A stretch of 12,908 bases of DNA. Source: Lachnospiraceae bacterium UBA3785. Lineage in GTDB: Bacteria > Bacillota > Clostridia > Lachnospirales > Lachnospiraceae. The stretch spans positions 1 through 12,908 of the forward strand of contig DFFD01000129.1 in NCBI GenBank assembly GCA_002369495.1, read 5' to 3'. Shown piece by piece: positions 1-6,484 of the stretch. The translations under genes were made by a program, and so were the position numbers. Position 1 is the first letter of the stretch. Each line of letters begins with the position of its first letter. The notes under the pieces were generated by a model. It did no database searches. It was not told the DNA's origin and worked only from the letters and a program-made list of their open reading frames with translations.

Positions 1-793
1 TGCCCCAGACGGCGGGGGAAGCGTCTGCCCGGTCCGGGAACTGCCCGTAGCCGAGACGGATCTTCATGTTGTGCTCGCGGATGAAGGCTTCCGCCATCTC
101 CGCCAGCGATACGGGGACGCCGCTGCAGACGTTGATGATCCCTGTCACCTCCGTCTGCATCGCACAGGATACGATCTGCGCGGCCAGCTCGTCCACCGTG
201 ATGAAATCAAATTTGTTCTTCCCGCTCGTAAACGGCAGGACAGGCACGCCTTCCGCCTCAAGCTTCACCATCCTGGAGAAGACCGAGTTGTTTCTCGCGT
301 CGTCCCCCAGCAGGTAGAAGCCGCGCAGCCACTGCAGGACGACGCCCTTCTTAGCTGCGTAGACTTCCGTGAGCTCCCGGAGGGAGTTTTTCGCGATCCC
401 GTAGGGGGTCAGCGGCTTCGTCGGCGTGTTTTCGTCGATGGCGCCCTCCCAGTAGCCGACCTCGTGCATCGTGCTCATGACGATGAGCTGCGGCAGGCCC
501 TGGTCCATCATCGCCGTAAGGAAGCGGTAATGTTTCGGCAGATCGTCCACATGGCTCTTGTTGTAGTGGTCGAAACCGTTGCGCCAGGCCAGATGGATGA
601 GAACGTCCGGACTTCCGAGCCTGCGATAGAGCTCCGGATCCTCCGAAAAAATGTCCGCCTCCGCCACGCGCGCCCGCGGATCGATCCCCTCCGTCCGGAG
701 ATCCGAGGCGATCACCTCGCAGTCCCGCCGAAGGAGCTCCGCCACAACATGGCGGCCGATATAGCCGTCTGCCCCTGTGACAAGAATTTTCAT
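1..793 (-). CDS. NAD-dependent epimerase/dehydratase (extended SDR), 3' end outside window
   Basis: Reading leftward from ATG at 793-791, the frame stays open for 264 codons to the window edge, so the C-terminus is missing. Residues 7-13 (GADGYIG) are the Rossmann GxxGxxG motif that binds NAD(P). S107-T108 followed by Y131-GIA-K135 (YxxxK) gives the SDR catalytic triad, and the order of blocks matches extended SDRs that act on nucleotide sugars. Family members are often 270-310 residues, so probably little is lost. The ribosome site AAGGAG overlaps the rfbB stop codon (gap to the start 14 nt), so it is co-transcribed and probably coupled with rfbB. The likely substrate is a dTDP-4-keto-6-deoxyhexose, acted on as a 4-ketoreductase or epimerase. 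That role is inferred from the neighbour; the exact reaction cannot be read from sequence. Confidence 0.88.
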   Translation of the reverse strand, partial: MKILVTGADGYIGRHVVAELLRRDCEVIASDLRTEGIDPRARVAEADIFSEDPELYRRLGSPDVLIHLAWRNGFDHYNKSHVDDLPKHYRFLTAMMDQGLPQLIVMSTMHEVGYWEGAIDENTPTKPLTPYGIAKNSLRELTEVYAAKKGVVLQWLRGFYLLGDDARNNSVFSRMVKLEAEGVPVLPFTSGKNKFDFITVDELAAQIVSCAMQTEVTGIINVCSGVPVSLAEMAEAFIREHNMKIRLGYGQFPDRADASPAVWG

Positions 794-807
794 CCGCCGA
801 TACTCCT

Positions 808-1890
808 TTATCTTCCGGAATACATTTCCTCGTAATACTTCTGGTAGTTGCCGGAGGTCACGTGCTCCATCCACTCTTCATGCTCGAAGTACCACTTGAT
901 GGTCTTCTTGATGCCGACCTCGAAGGTGGTCTCCGGATACCAGCCGACCTCAGCCTTGATCTTGTCCGGCGCGATCGCGTAGCGGCGGTCATGGCCCTTG
1001 CGGTCGGTGACGTAGGTGATGAGGTCTTCATTGACGTGCGCTTTTCTCGGATCGTCGTCCGAAAGCTCCTCGCGCAGCGTCGAGATGATCGTCTTTACGA
1101 TCTGGATGTTCTCGCGCTCGTTGTGGCCGCCGATGTTGTAGGTCTCGAAGAGCCTGCCCTTCTCCTGCACCATGTCGATGCCCTTGCAGTGATCCTCGAC
1201 GTACAGCCAGTCGCGGATGTTCTTGCCGTCGCCGTAGATCGGCAGGCTCTTGCCGTGCAGGGCGTTGTTGATCATGAGCGGGATCAGCTTCTCCGGGAAC
1301 TGGTACGGGCCGTAGTTGTTGGAGCAGTTCGTGATGTTGGCCGGGAAATGATAGGTGTCCATGAAGGCCTTGACCATGAAGTCCGAGGAGGCCTTGGAGG
1401 CCGAATACGGGCTGTGCGGATCGTACGGCGTCGTCTCATAGAAGTAATCATCCGGGTTCGAGAGCGAGCCGTAGACTTCGTCCGTGGAGACGTGGAGGAA
1501 CTTCTTGCCTTCCTTGAAGCTCCCGTCCGGGAGTTCCCAGGCGTTCTTGGCCGCGTTCAGCATCGTTAAGGTGCCGAGAACGTTGGTCTTGACAAAGACA
1601 CCCGGATCCTTGATGGAGCGGTCGACGTGGCTCTCCGCCGCGAAATGCACGACGCGGTCGATGTCATTTTCCTCGAAGATCTTATTGATCGCCTCGGCGT
1701 CGCAGATGTCGGCCCTGACGAACGTGTAATTCGGCTTATCCTCGACGTCCTTCAGGTTCTCGAGATTGCCGGCGTAGGTGAGCTTGTCCACATTGATGAT
1801 GCGGATCTCGTCGCCGTATTTTCTGAACATGTAGTGAATGTAGTTGGAGCCGATAAAGCCGGCGCCGCCTGTTACAAGGTATGTTCTCAT
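808..1890 (-). CDS. rfbB: dTDP-glucose 4,6-dehydratase RfbB/RmlB
   Basis: Converts dTDP-glucose to dTDP-4-keto-6-deoxyglucose in the cytoplasm, the branch point for rhamnose, Fuc4N and other dTDP-6-deoxysugars. The 360-residue product has every hallmark of the family: GGAGFIG at 8-14, HFAAESHVDRSI at 82-93, catalytic T136-D137-E138 in STDEVYG, Y162 and K166 of the YxxxK motif, and NNYGPYQFPEK at 191-201. The length is normal. The frame is open 10 codons further upstream (to 1920), but the start at 1890 is preferred: AAAGGAG lies at 1905-1899, 8 nt away, and the family begins at MRTYLVTGG. A strong promoter (1958-1930) sits just upstream. The gene follows the ATP-grasp gene and precedes the SDR by 14 nt. 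Its product is the probable substrate of the WecE-type aminotransferase at 5244-6371. Confidence 0.97.
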   Translation of the reverse strand: MRTYLVTGGAGFIGSNYIHYMFRKYGDEIRIINVDKLTYAGNLENLKDVEDKPNYTFVRADICDAEAINKIFEENDIDRVVHFAAESHVDRSIKDPGVFVKTNVLGTLTMLNAAKNAWELPDGSFKEGKKFLHVSTDEVYGSLSNPDDYFYETTPYDPHSPYSASKASSDFMVKAFMDTYHFPANITNCSNNYGPYQFPEKLIPLMINNALHGKSLPIYGDGKNIRDWLYVEDHCKGIDMVQEKGRLFETYNIGGHNERENIQIVKTIISTLREELSDDDPRKAHVNEDLITYVTDRKGHDRRYAIAPDKIKAEVGWYPETTFEVGIKKTIKWYFEHEEWMEHVTSGNYQKYYEEMYSGR

Positions 1891-1929
1891 ATGCTTTTCT
1901 CCTTTAATAAAAGTGTACATACATAATTT

Positions 1930-1958
1930 ATTATAACACCGGGCCCGCAGATTGACAA
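1930..1958 (-). promoter_or_regulatory. Sigma-70-type promoter for rfbB, inside the end of the ATP-grasp gene
   Basis: Reading leftward: TTGTCA (1958-1953, 5 of 6 to consensus), a 17-nt spacer, then a perfect TATAAT (1935-1930) that overlaps the stop codon of the upstream gene. A start near 1923 would leave a leader of about 33 nt before the rfbB ATG at 1890. It would allow rfbB and the SDR to be expressed without the three upstream genes. Confidence 0.7.
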
Positions 1959-3127
1959 GCCATACACGCCCGGGCTCTCATGAGCATGTTCTTTATGTCC
2001 TCCCCGGTGCTGCACGGCCCGTAGACCTGGCCGATCCGGTCGGTGCCGTTCTCCATCGCCGGCAGCCTGTCCCCGGGTTTATAATCGAAGGAAATGAAAA
2101 ATCCTTCCTCCGAAAGCGCCTTCACTCTCTCATCGTCAATCCCGGCAAGGACCGAAGGCTCCTCCACATAGAGGAGGCTCGCTGCGCAGGGAAGACGGCG
2201 CTTCAGCGTAAAATCCGTCTCCTCCCCGAGCGCGCTCCTGATCATGAGGCCGTAGTAATCGATCCCGCCGTACATCGAGATGAGTTCCGGGATGCAGGTC
2301 GCCCCGCACCTTCCGCCGGCTTCGATCACATAGAGCCTGTCACCGGAGACGAACGCGTCGATGTTGAGGGCTGCGTGGTCAAGTCCGCTTGCGTCGATGA
2401 TCCGCTGCACCTGACATTCAATGTCTTTGCCGAGTTCATCTGAGCATTGATAAGGAAATACATGCCCGACCGGTACCGTCGAGTGCGGACCCCTGTAAAC
2501 CAGCTTGTCGTGCGGCAGGATGAGCACCGGCTTTTTCCCGGAGACATAGGCGTCGATCCCGATCTCATGGCCCTCGATGAACTTCTCGACGACCAGGTAA
2601 TCTTTCCCGGTGAAGGACATCGCGTAATCATAAGCGGATGCAAGGTCCTTGCACCCGGTCACCTTCGTAACCCCACGGCTGCCGGACTTGTCCGTCACCT
2701 TGACCATGACCGGGTAACCGATCTCCTCCGCTGCCCTCTCCGCCTCCGCGAGGGAGGACACTCTGCGGAACTCCGCCGTGCGGACGCCGCCCGCGGTGAA
2801 GGCTTCCTTCATCTTCGCCTTGTCCGTCAGGATTTCGGACGCCCGGAGTGAGAGCCCCGGCAGGCCGAGCGTTTCGCATACAAGGCCGACCGAGCGCATC
2901 GCGACGTCCGTCCCGGTCGTCAGGATCCCGTCGATCCTGCGCTCTTTCGCCGCCGCAAGGATCCCTTCCGCGTCTGTCGTATTGAGATACAGCGCTTCAT
3001 CGGCGTACTGAAAACCCGGATACGGTCCGGGAATGCTGGTCACGACGGTGTACAGCCCCATCTCCTTCGCTTTTTTGATGAGCGGCACCTGGTAGATGCC
3101 GGCTCCGAGGATCAAGAGTGTTTTCAT
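1931..3127 (-). CDS. ATP-grasp ligase of unknown substrate (CarB/PurK-like fold)
   Basis: A 398-residue ATP-grasp enzyme, which joins a carboxylate to an amine or similar nucleophile through an acyl phosphate. An N-terminal Rossmann-like pre-ATP-grasp part (GAG at 8-10; TTGTD at 70-74) leads to TDKAKMKEAF at 101-110. The ATP domain follows: K143, a flexible SGSRG loop at 148-152, and E181-K182 with the downstream E188. D257 and E269 (IEAGGRCGA) sit where Mg2+ ligands are expected. The acidic-N-P-R motif of many ATP-grasps is replaced by E-A-G-G-R. The start ATG shares the sequence ATGA with the glycosyltransferase stop, a 4-nt overlap typical of translational coupling. The operon position suggests that it acylates an amino sugar or activates a small acid. 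This is inference; the substrate is not visible. No membrane segment is seen. Confidence 0.88.
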   Translation of the reverse strand: MKTLLILGAGIYQVPLIKKAKEMGLYTVVTSIPGPYPGFQYADEALYLNTTDAEGILAAAKERRIDGILTTGTDVAMRSVGLVCETLGLPGLSLRASEILTDKAKMKEAFTAGGVRTAEFRRVSSLAEAERAAEEIGYPVMVKVTDKSGSRGVTKVTGCKDLASAYDYAMSFTGKDYLVVEKFIEGHEIGIDAYVSGKKPVLILPHDKLVYRGPHSTVPVGHVFPYQCSDELGKDIECQVQRIIDASGLDHAALNIDAFVSGDRLYVIEAGGRCGATCIPELISMYGGIDYYGLMIRSALGEETDFTLKRRLPCAASLLYVEEPSVLAGIDDERVKALSEEGFFISFDYKPGDRLPAMENGTDRIGQVYGPCSTGEDIKNMLMRARACMACQSAGPVL

Positions 3128-4122
3128 TTTCCTTCTTCTCCGAAATCAGCGCTCTCCCGTTTCCGTGCGGGGACTGCCGGCTTTCCGCCGTCCTCGCGAC
3201 GGATATTGACCGTCTCGCGGACGATGTACTGGGGCGTCCCGTTGATCGAGAGGATCAGCTTCCCGATATATTCGCCGAGGATCCCGAGGACCAGCAGGAT
3301 CGTGCCCGAAAAGAACAGCAGGCAGCAGATGAGCGAGGCCCAGCCGGCCGGCATGGTCGGATCAAGGAGCTTCCGGATGATCGTGACCAGCGCGAAGAAC
3401 CCGCCGAGCGCCGCGAAGATCGCGCCCATGTAGGCCGAGATGCGGAGCGGGATCACCGAGTAGTTGAAGTAGGCGAGCCAGAGGTTCATGAGCTTCTTGA
3501 GCGTGTAGTTGGACTTCCCGTACTCGCGTTTGTGGTGCTCCACCGTGACGTTGGCGATCCTCGACGTTGTCCGGTAGAAAATGCCGTCCACGTACGGATT
3601 GAAATTCTTATAGAGGATCACCTCGTCCCGCACCGCCTTCGTGATGACCCAGAAGTTCGAGGAGACGATCTCCTTCGGGCGGCCGAGCAGGATACGGGAG
3701 GACACCTCGTTGAATTTGCTCGTGAGGTTCTTGAGGCTCCCGTTCTCCTTCTTCTCATAGCGCCCGTAGACGAGGTCGTAGCCCTCGGAGATCTTGTCCA
3801 GGAGCTTAAAGACCTGAGACGGATGCGTCTGCATGTCGTCGTCCATCCCGAGGATGTAATCCCCGTCCGCGTAGTTTAAGGCGGCCATCAGCGCGTTGTG
3901 CTGCCCAAAGTTGCGCATGAGGTTGATGCCGTGGACATTTTCATAATCTTCGGCCAGCTTCCGGATCTCCCCGAAGGTATCGTCCCGGGAATAATCGTTC
4001 ACCAGGAAGAAATCACAGGTGTAGTCCGGATGCCCCTCGAACTCCGCCATGACCATCTCCGTGACTTTGCGGATCGTCTTCTCCGAGTTGTAGCAGGGTA
4101 TGACAATCGAAACCAGCATCAT
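3124..4122 (-). CDS. GT2 polyprenyl-phosphate glycosyltransferase (GtrB/CsbB/DPM1-like)
   Basis: Loads a sugar from a nucleotide donor onto undecaprenyl phosphate at the inner face of the membrane. The GT-A domain starts at SIVIPCYNSE (5-14), followed by VNDYSRDDT (41-49), the metal-binding D94-D95-D96 (GMDDDMQTHP) and QHNALMAAL at 74-82. Two hydrophobic segments (about 223-250 and 261-285) end in LGEYIGK (282-288), the C-terminal pair seen in GtrB and CsbB. A charged tail of about 25 residues follows. The start is ambiguous: two ATGs are adjacent (4122 and 4119), and AAAGGAG in the end of the upstream gene is 3 nt from the first and 6 nt from the second, so 4119 may be the true start; the outer one is given. 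The stop of the upstream PLP gene directly touches the first ATG. The YfhO-like protein at 6485-9223 is the natural partner. Which sugar is loaded is not visible. Confidence 0.93.
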   Translation of the reverse strand: MMLVSIVIPCYNSEKTIRKVTEMVMAEFEGHPDYTCDFFLVNDYSRDDTFGEIRKLAEDYENVHGINLMRNFGQHNALMAALNYADGDYILGMDDDMQTHPSQVFKLLDKISEGYDLVYGRYEKKENGSLKNLTSKFNEVSSRILLGRPKEIVSSNFWVITKAVRDEVILYKNFNPYVDGIFYRTTSRIANVTVEHHKREYGKSNYTLKKLMNLWLAYFNYSVIPLRISAYMGAIFAALGGFFALVTIIRKLLDPTMPAGWASLICCLLFFSGTILLVLGILGEYIGKLILSINGTPQYIVRETVNIRREDGGKPAVPARKRESADFGEEGK

Positions 4123-5091
4123 TTACTCCTTTCCGCCGGTGATGAGCGGCAGCGCATCGAAAAACAGCGGGATGCCGCCGGTGTGGATAAACAGGATGGT
4201 CTTCCCCGTGATCTCATGCTCTTTCAGGTAGGCCTGCATGCCCCGGAAGGCTTTTCCGGTGTAGGTCGGATCGAGCGGCAGCGAGTTCGCAAGGAACTGC
4301 TCACGGATCACCCTGAGAATCTCCTCATCGTACTGCCCGTAGCCGCCGGAGAGGTATGCGTCCTCAAGGATGATCTCCTGTTCAAAGCCCGATGGCGGCT
4401 CCTCGCCCCGGCCGCGGAACCAGGAGGCGACGCCGTCCCGGATGATCCTCGTGCCGCGCTTTTTGTCCCTCGAGACCGAGATCCCGACGATCTTCCGGGT
4501 ATCCCCGTTCGCGAGATGACCGGCGATAAGCCCGCTCTGGGTCGAGCCGGTGCCCGAGGCGTGGAATATATAATCAAAATGAAGACCGAGCTCCGCCTCG
4601 TCCCGCAGGATCTCTCCGTAAGCGTCCGCGTAGGCGCGGGCTGCGGTTCCTTCATTTCCCTCGCCGAGCCGGTTCCCGTAGATATAGTAGGGATCGTATC
4701 CGCGCTCCCTGAGCCTTGAAAAGGCCGTATCCACCGCCGGCGCGATCGCATTCTTCGCGCAGCGGATGATCTCCACCCCGAAGAGGCCGACCAGACGGCT
4801 GTTCCCGGTCACGGTGTGCGTGTGGTCCGGGTCGTCGGAGCAGACCATGAGGCAGGGGATCTTTTCCGCCCGGCAGGCGGAGGCGAGCACCCGGCAGAGG
4901 TTCGACCGGTCGTTGCCGTACATGATGAGGGCGTTTTTGCCCTTCCTTTTCATATCATCGATGAACGCCGCCGCGATCCGCACCTTGTTCCCGCCGAGCG
5001 AGAACGGCAGGAGGTCGTCGCGCTTTGCAAACAGCCGGTTTCCGTCCGAAGACAAAAGCGGCTGGACCGGCGTTGCCTTAAATTTGTCCAT
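4123..5091 (-). CDS. PLP-dependent enzyme of the D-cysteine desulfhydrase/ACC deaminase family
   Basis: A 322-residue fold-type II PLP enzyme (tryptophan synthase beta family). K36 in SLGGNKVR (31-38) is the expected Schiff-base lysine. GNDRSNLCR (59-67) matches the SN block that binds substrate in ACC deaminases, SGTGSTQSG is the glycine-rich phosphate cup, and a late IHTGG matches the HTGG block of D-cysteine desulfhydrase. Family reactions are alpha,beta-elimination of D-cysteine-type amino acids or ring opening of 1-aminocyclopropane-1-carboxylate. The actual substrate cannot be assigned. The frame is open up to 5121, but that ATG overlaps the promoter -10 box and lacks a ribosome site; ATG 5091 has AAAGGAAC at 5103-5096. 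It is the first gene of the leftward operon and touches the glycosyltransferase gene with no gap. A catabolic enzyme at the head of a sugar operon is unexpected, so it may supply or process the acid used by the ATP-grasp enzyme. Confidence 0.87.
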   Translation of the reverse strand: MDKFKATPVQPLLSSDGNRLFAKRDDLLPFSLGGNKVRIAAAFIDDMKRKGKNALIMYGNDRSNLCRVLASACRAEKIPCLMVCSDDPDHTHTVTGNSRLVGLFGVEIIRCAKNAIAPAVDTAFSRLRERGYDPYYIYGNRLGEGNEGTAARAYADAYGEILRDEAELGLHFDYIFHASGTGSTQSGLIAGHLANGDTRKIVGISVSRDKKRGTRIIRDGVASWFRGRGEEPPSGFEQEIILEDAYLSGGYGQYDEEILRVIREQFLANSLPLDPTYTGKAFRGMQAYLKEHEITGKTILFIHTGGIPLFFDALPLITGGKE

Positions 5092-5121
5092 ATAAGTTCC
5101 TTTCAATTCATAATCCAACAT

Positions 5122-5150
5122 AGTATACTATCATCCGTGCAAAGATGCAA
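5122..5150 (-). promoter_or_regulatory. Promoter of the leftward sugar operon
   Basis: Reading leftward: TTGCAT (5150-5145), a 17-nt spacer and TATACT (5127-5122, 5 of 6 to consensus). Transcription would start near 5115 and leave a leader of about 25 nt before ATG 5091. It also rules out the upstream ATG at 5121 as the gene start. Confidence 0.65.
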
Positions 5151-5160
5151 GCGCTTAAAA
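5145..5160 (+). promoter_or_regulatory. Possible cre/LacI-family operator on the leftward -35 box
   Basis: The 16-mer ATGCAAGCGCTTAAAA fits the CcpA catabolite-response consensus WTGNAARCGNWWWCAW with one mismatch (A for C at position 14). It contains the 8-bp palindrome AAGCGCTT (5149-5156). It covers the -35 hexamer of the leftward promoter, where binding would block transcription. It could equally be the operator of another LacI-type regulator, or chance. Confidence 0.35.
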
Positions 5161-5183
5161 GAGTCTAAACAGGTTTGAATACC

Positions 5184-5212
5184 TTGCAAAAAATCCTTTC
5201 CTGGTGTATTAT
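5184..5212 (+). promoter_or_regulatory. Promoter of the aminotransferase gene (rightward)
   Basis: TTGCAA (5184-5189), a 17-nt spacer and TATTAT (5207-5212). Transcription would start near 5219, about 25 nt before the ATG at 5244. It mirrors the divergent promoter: both carry CTTGCA at the -35 position (5183-5188, and 5151-5146 on the other strand). Confidence 0.6.
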
Positions 5213-5243
5213 CAATTAGACTATGCATTAAAAGGAGCATTCC

Positions 5244-6371
5244 ATGATCGATTTCAACATTCCTCCGTTTTCCGGAAATGAACTTGTCTATATGCAGGAA
5301 GCCGTAAAGAACCGCAAGATCTGCGGCGACGGCCCGTTTACCAAAAAGTGCCATGCCTTCCTCGAGGAGCAGACCGGGGCGGCGGCTGTCTATCTGACAA
5401 CCTCCGGCACCTCCGCACTCGAGATGGCGGCGATCCTCTCCCACATCAAACCCGGCGATGAGGTCATCCTTCCTTCCTTCACCTTCTGCTCGACCGCGGA
5501 CGCCTTCGTTGCCCGCGGTGCCCGGCTTGTCTTTGTCGACGTCCGCCCGGACACCATGAACATCGATGAGAAGAAGATCGAGGCAGCCATCACCGACAGG
5601 ACCCGCGTGATCGCGGTCGTCCACTATGCGGGCGTGTCCTGCGAGATGGACGAGATCATGGCGATCGCGAAAAAGCATAACCTGATCGTCGTGGAGGACG
5701 CCGCCCAGGCTGTCGGCTCAACCTACAAGGGCAGAGTCCTCGGCACGATCGGCGACTTCGGCTGCTACTCCTTCCACGAGACCAAAAACTACTCGATGGG
5801 CGAAGGCGGCGCTCTGATTCTGCCCACGCTCGACCAGCGCGACGAGGCCGAGATCTGCCGCGAAAAGGGTACCGACCGCTCCCGCTTCTTCCGCGGCCAG
5901 GTCGACAAATACACCTGGGTCGATTACGGCTCCTCCTACCTGCCGAGCGACCTGAACGCGGCCTACCTCTGGGCCCAGCTCGAGTGCTTCGACGAGATCC
6001 GGAACGACCGCATGGCCACCTGGAACGCCTACGATGCAGCTTTCCGCCCGATGGCGGAGGCCGGCCTCCTCGAAGTTCCGTTCATTCCGGAGGGCTGCGT
6101 CCACAACGCCCACATGTACTACCTGAAATTGAAGGATCTCCCCCAGCGCACCGCCTTCATCAAATACCTGAAGGAAAACGGCGTCATGGCAGTCTTCCAC
6201 TATATCCCGCTGCACTCCTCCCCGGCCGGCCTCAAGTTCGGGCGTTTTGCCGGCGAGGACGAATACACAACAAAAGAGAGTGAACGCCTTGTCCGCCTCC
6301 CGCTCTACTACCACCTGACCGAAGAGGACCGCAATAAGGTCATTGATACAGTCAGATCCTTCTTCGCCTAA
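5244..6371 (+). CDS. wecE: dTDP-4-amino-4,6-dideoxygalactose transaminase (WecE/RffA)
   Basis: A PLP enzyme of the DegT/DnrJ/EryC1 family that transfers an amino group from glutamate to C4 of dTDP-4-keto-6-deoxyglucose, giving dTDP-4-amino-4,6-dideoxygalactose. The 375-residue product closely follows enterobacterial WecE (about 376 residues, compared from memory): ICGDGPFT at 26-33, SGTSALEMAA at 54-63, FVDVRPDTMNID at 97-108, VHYAGVSCEMD at 126-136, the PLP-ring aspartate D152 in VVEDAAQ, and K181 in SFHETKNY as the Schiff-base lysine. FRGQVDKYTW and FHYIPLHSSPAG, which are typical of this subgroup rather than of other sugar aminotransferases, are also present. The start has AAGGAG 7-8 nt upstream. 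The substrate comes from RfbB, encoded by the divergent operon. No RffC-type N-acetyltransferase follows, so the fate of the new amine is open. Confidence 0.94.
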   Translation: MIDFNIPPFSGNELVYMQEAVKNRKICGDGPFTKKCHAFLEEQTGAAAVYLTTSGTSALEMAAILSHIKPGDEVILPSFTFCSTADAFVARGARLVFVDVRPDTMNIDEKKIEAAITDRTRVIAVVHYAGVSCEMDEIMAIAKKHNLIVVEDAAQAVGSTYKGRVLGTIGDFGCYSFHETKNYSMGEGGALILPTLDQRDEAEICREKGTDRSRFFRGQVDKYTWVDYGSSYLPSDLNAAYLWAQLECFDEIRNDRMATWNAYDAAFRPMAEAGLLEVPFIPEGCVHNAHMYYLKLKDLPQRTAFIKYLKENGVMAVFHYIPLHSSPAGLKFGRFAGEDEYTTKESERLVRLPLYYHLTEEDRNKVIDTVRSFFA

Positions 6372-6391
6372 GATCATCCGGGGACAATCAC

Positions 6392-6440
6392 GGGACGATC
6401 CCGACCGAACCTTCAGGGTTCCTTCCGGATCGTCCCTTTT
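6392..6440 (+). terminator. Hairpin with short T-run between wecE and the YfhO gene
   Basis: GGGACGATCC (6392-6401) pairs perfectly with GGATCGTCCC (6427-6436), and an inner GAACC/GGTTC stem (6407-6411/6417-6421) closes the loop. Only TTTT follows, so termination may be partial and the downstream gene may depend on read-through; I see no clear promoter between the hairpin and 6485. The outer arm is two bases away from the GGGACGGTTCC repeats in the right half, so this may be a diverged member of that family. The other bases of the 6372-6484 gap hold only the AAAGG ribosome site at 6469-6473. Confidence 0.6.
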
Positions 6441-6484
6441 GCGTATTTCCCTGTCAGACAGATTTCAGAAAGGTATCATCCGCC

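Noticed and set aside
71..835. Long open frame on the plus strand opposite the SDR and rfbB genes
   Set aside because: It is antisense to clearly recognisable SDR and RfbB proteins, has an arginine/valine-rich composition without motifs, and is typical of the antisense frame in GC-rich genes. The same applies to frames at 3118-3879, 3898-4719, 9753-10757 and 11219-12289 on the plus strand and 5718-6377 and 6494-7342 on the minus strand.
1891..1920. N-terminal extension of rfbB by 10 codons
   Set aside because: The extension covers the ribosome site and the expected transcription start region; the family start MRTYLVTGG at 1890 is preceded by AAAGGAG.
5092..5121. N-terminal extension of the PLP enzyme by 10 codons
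   Set aside because: The upstream ATG falls at the edge of the promoter -10 box and has no ribosome site; ATG 5091 has one.
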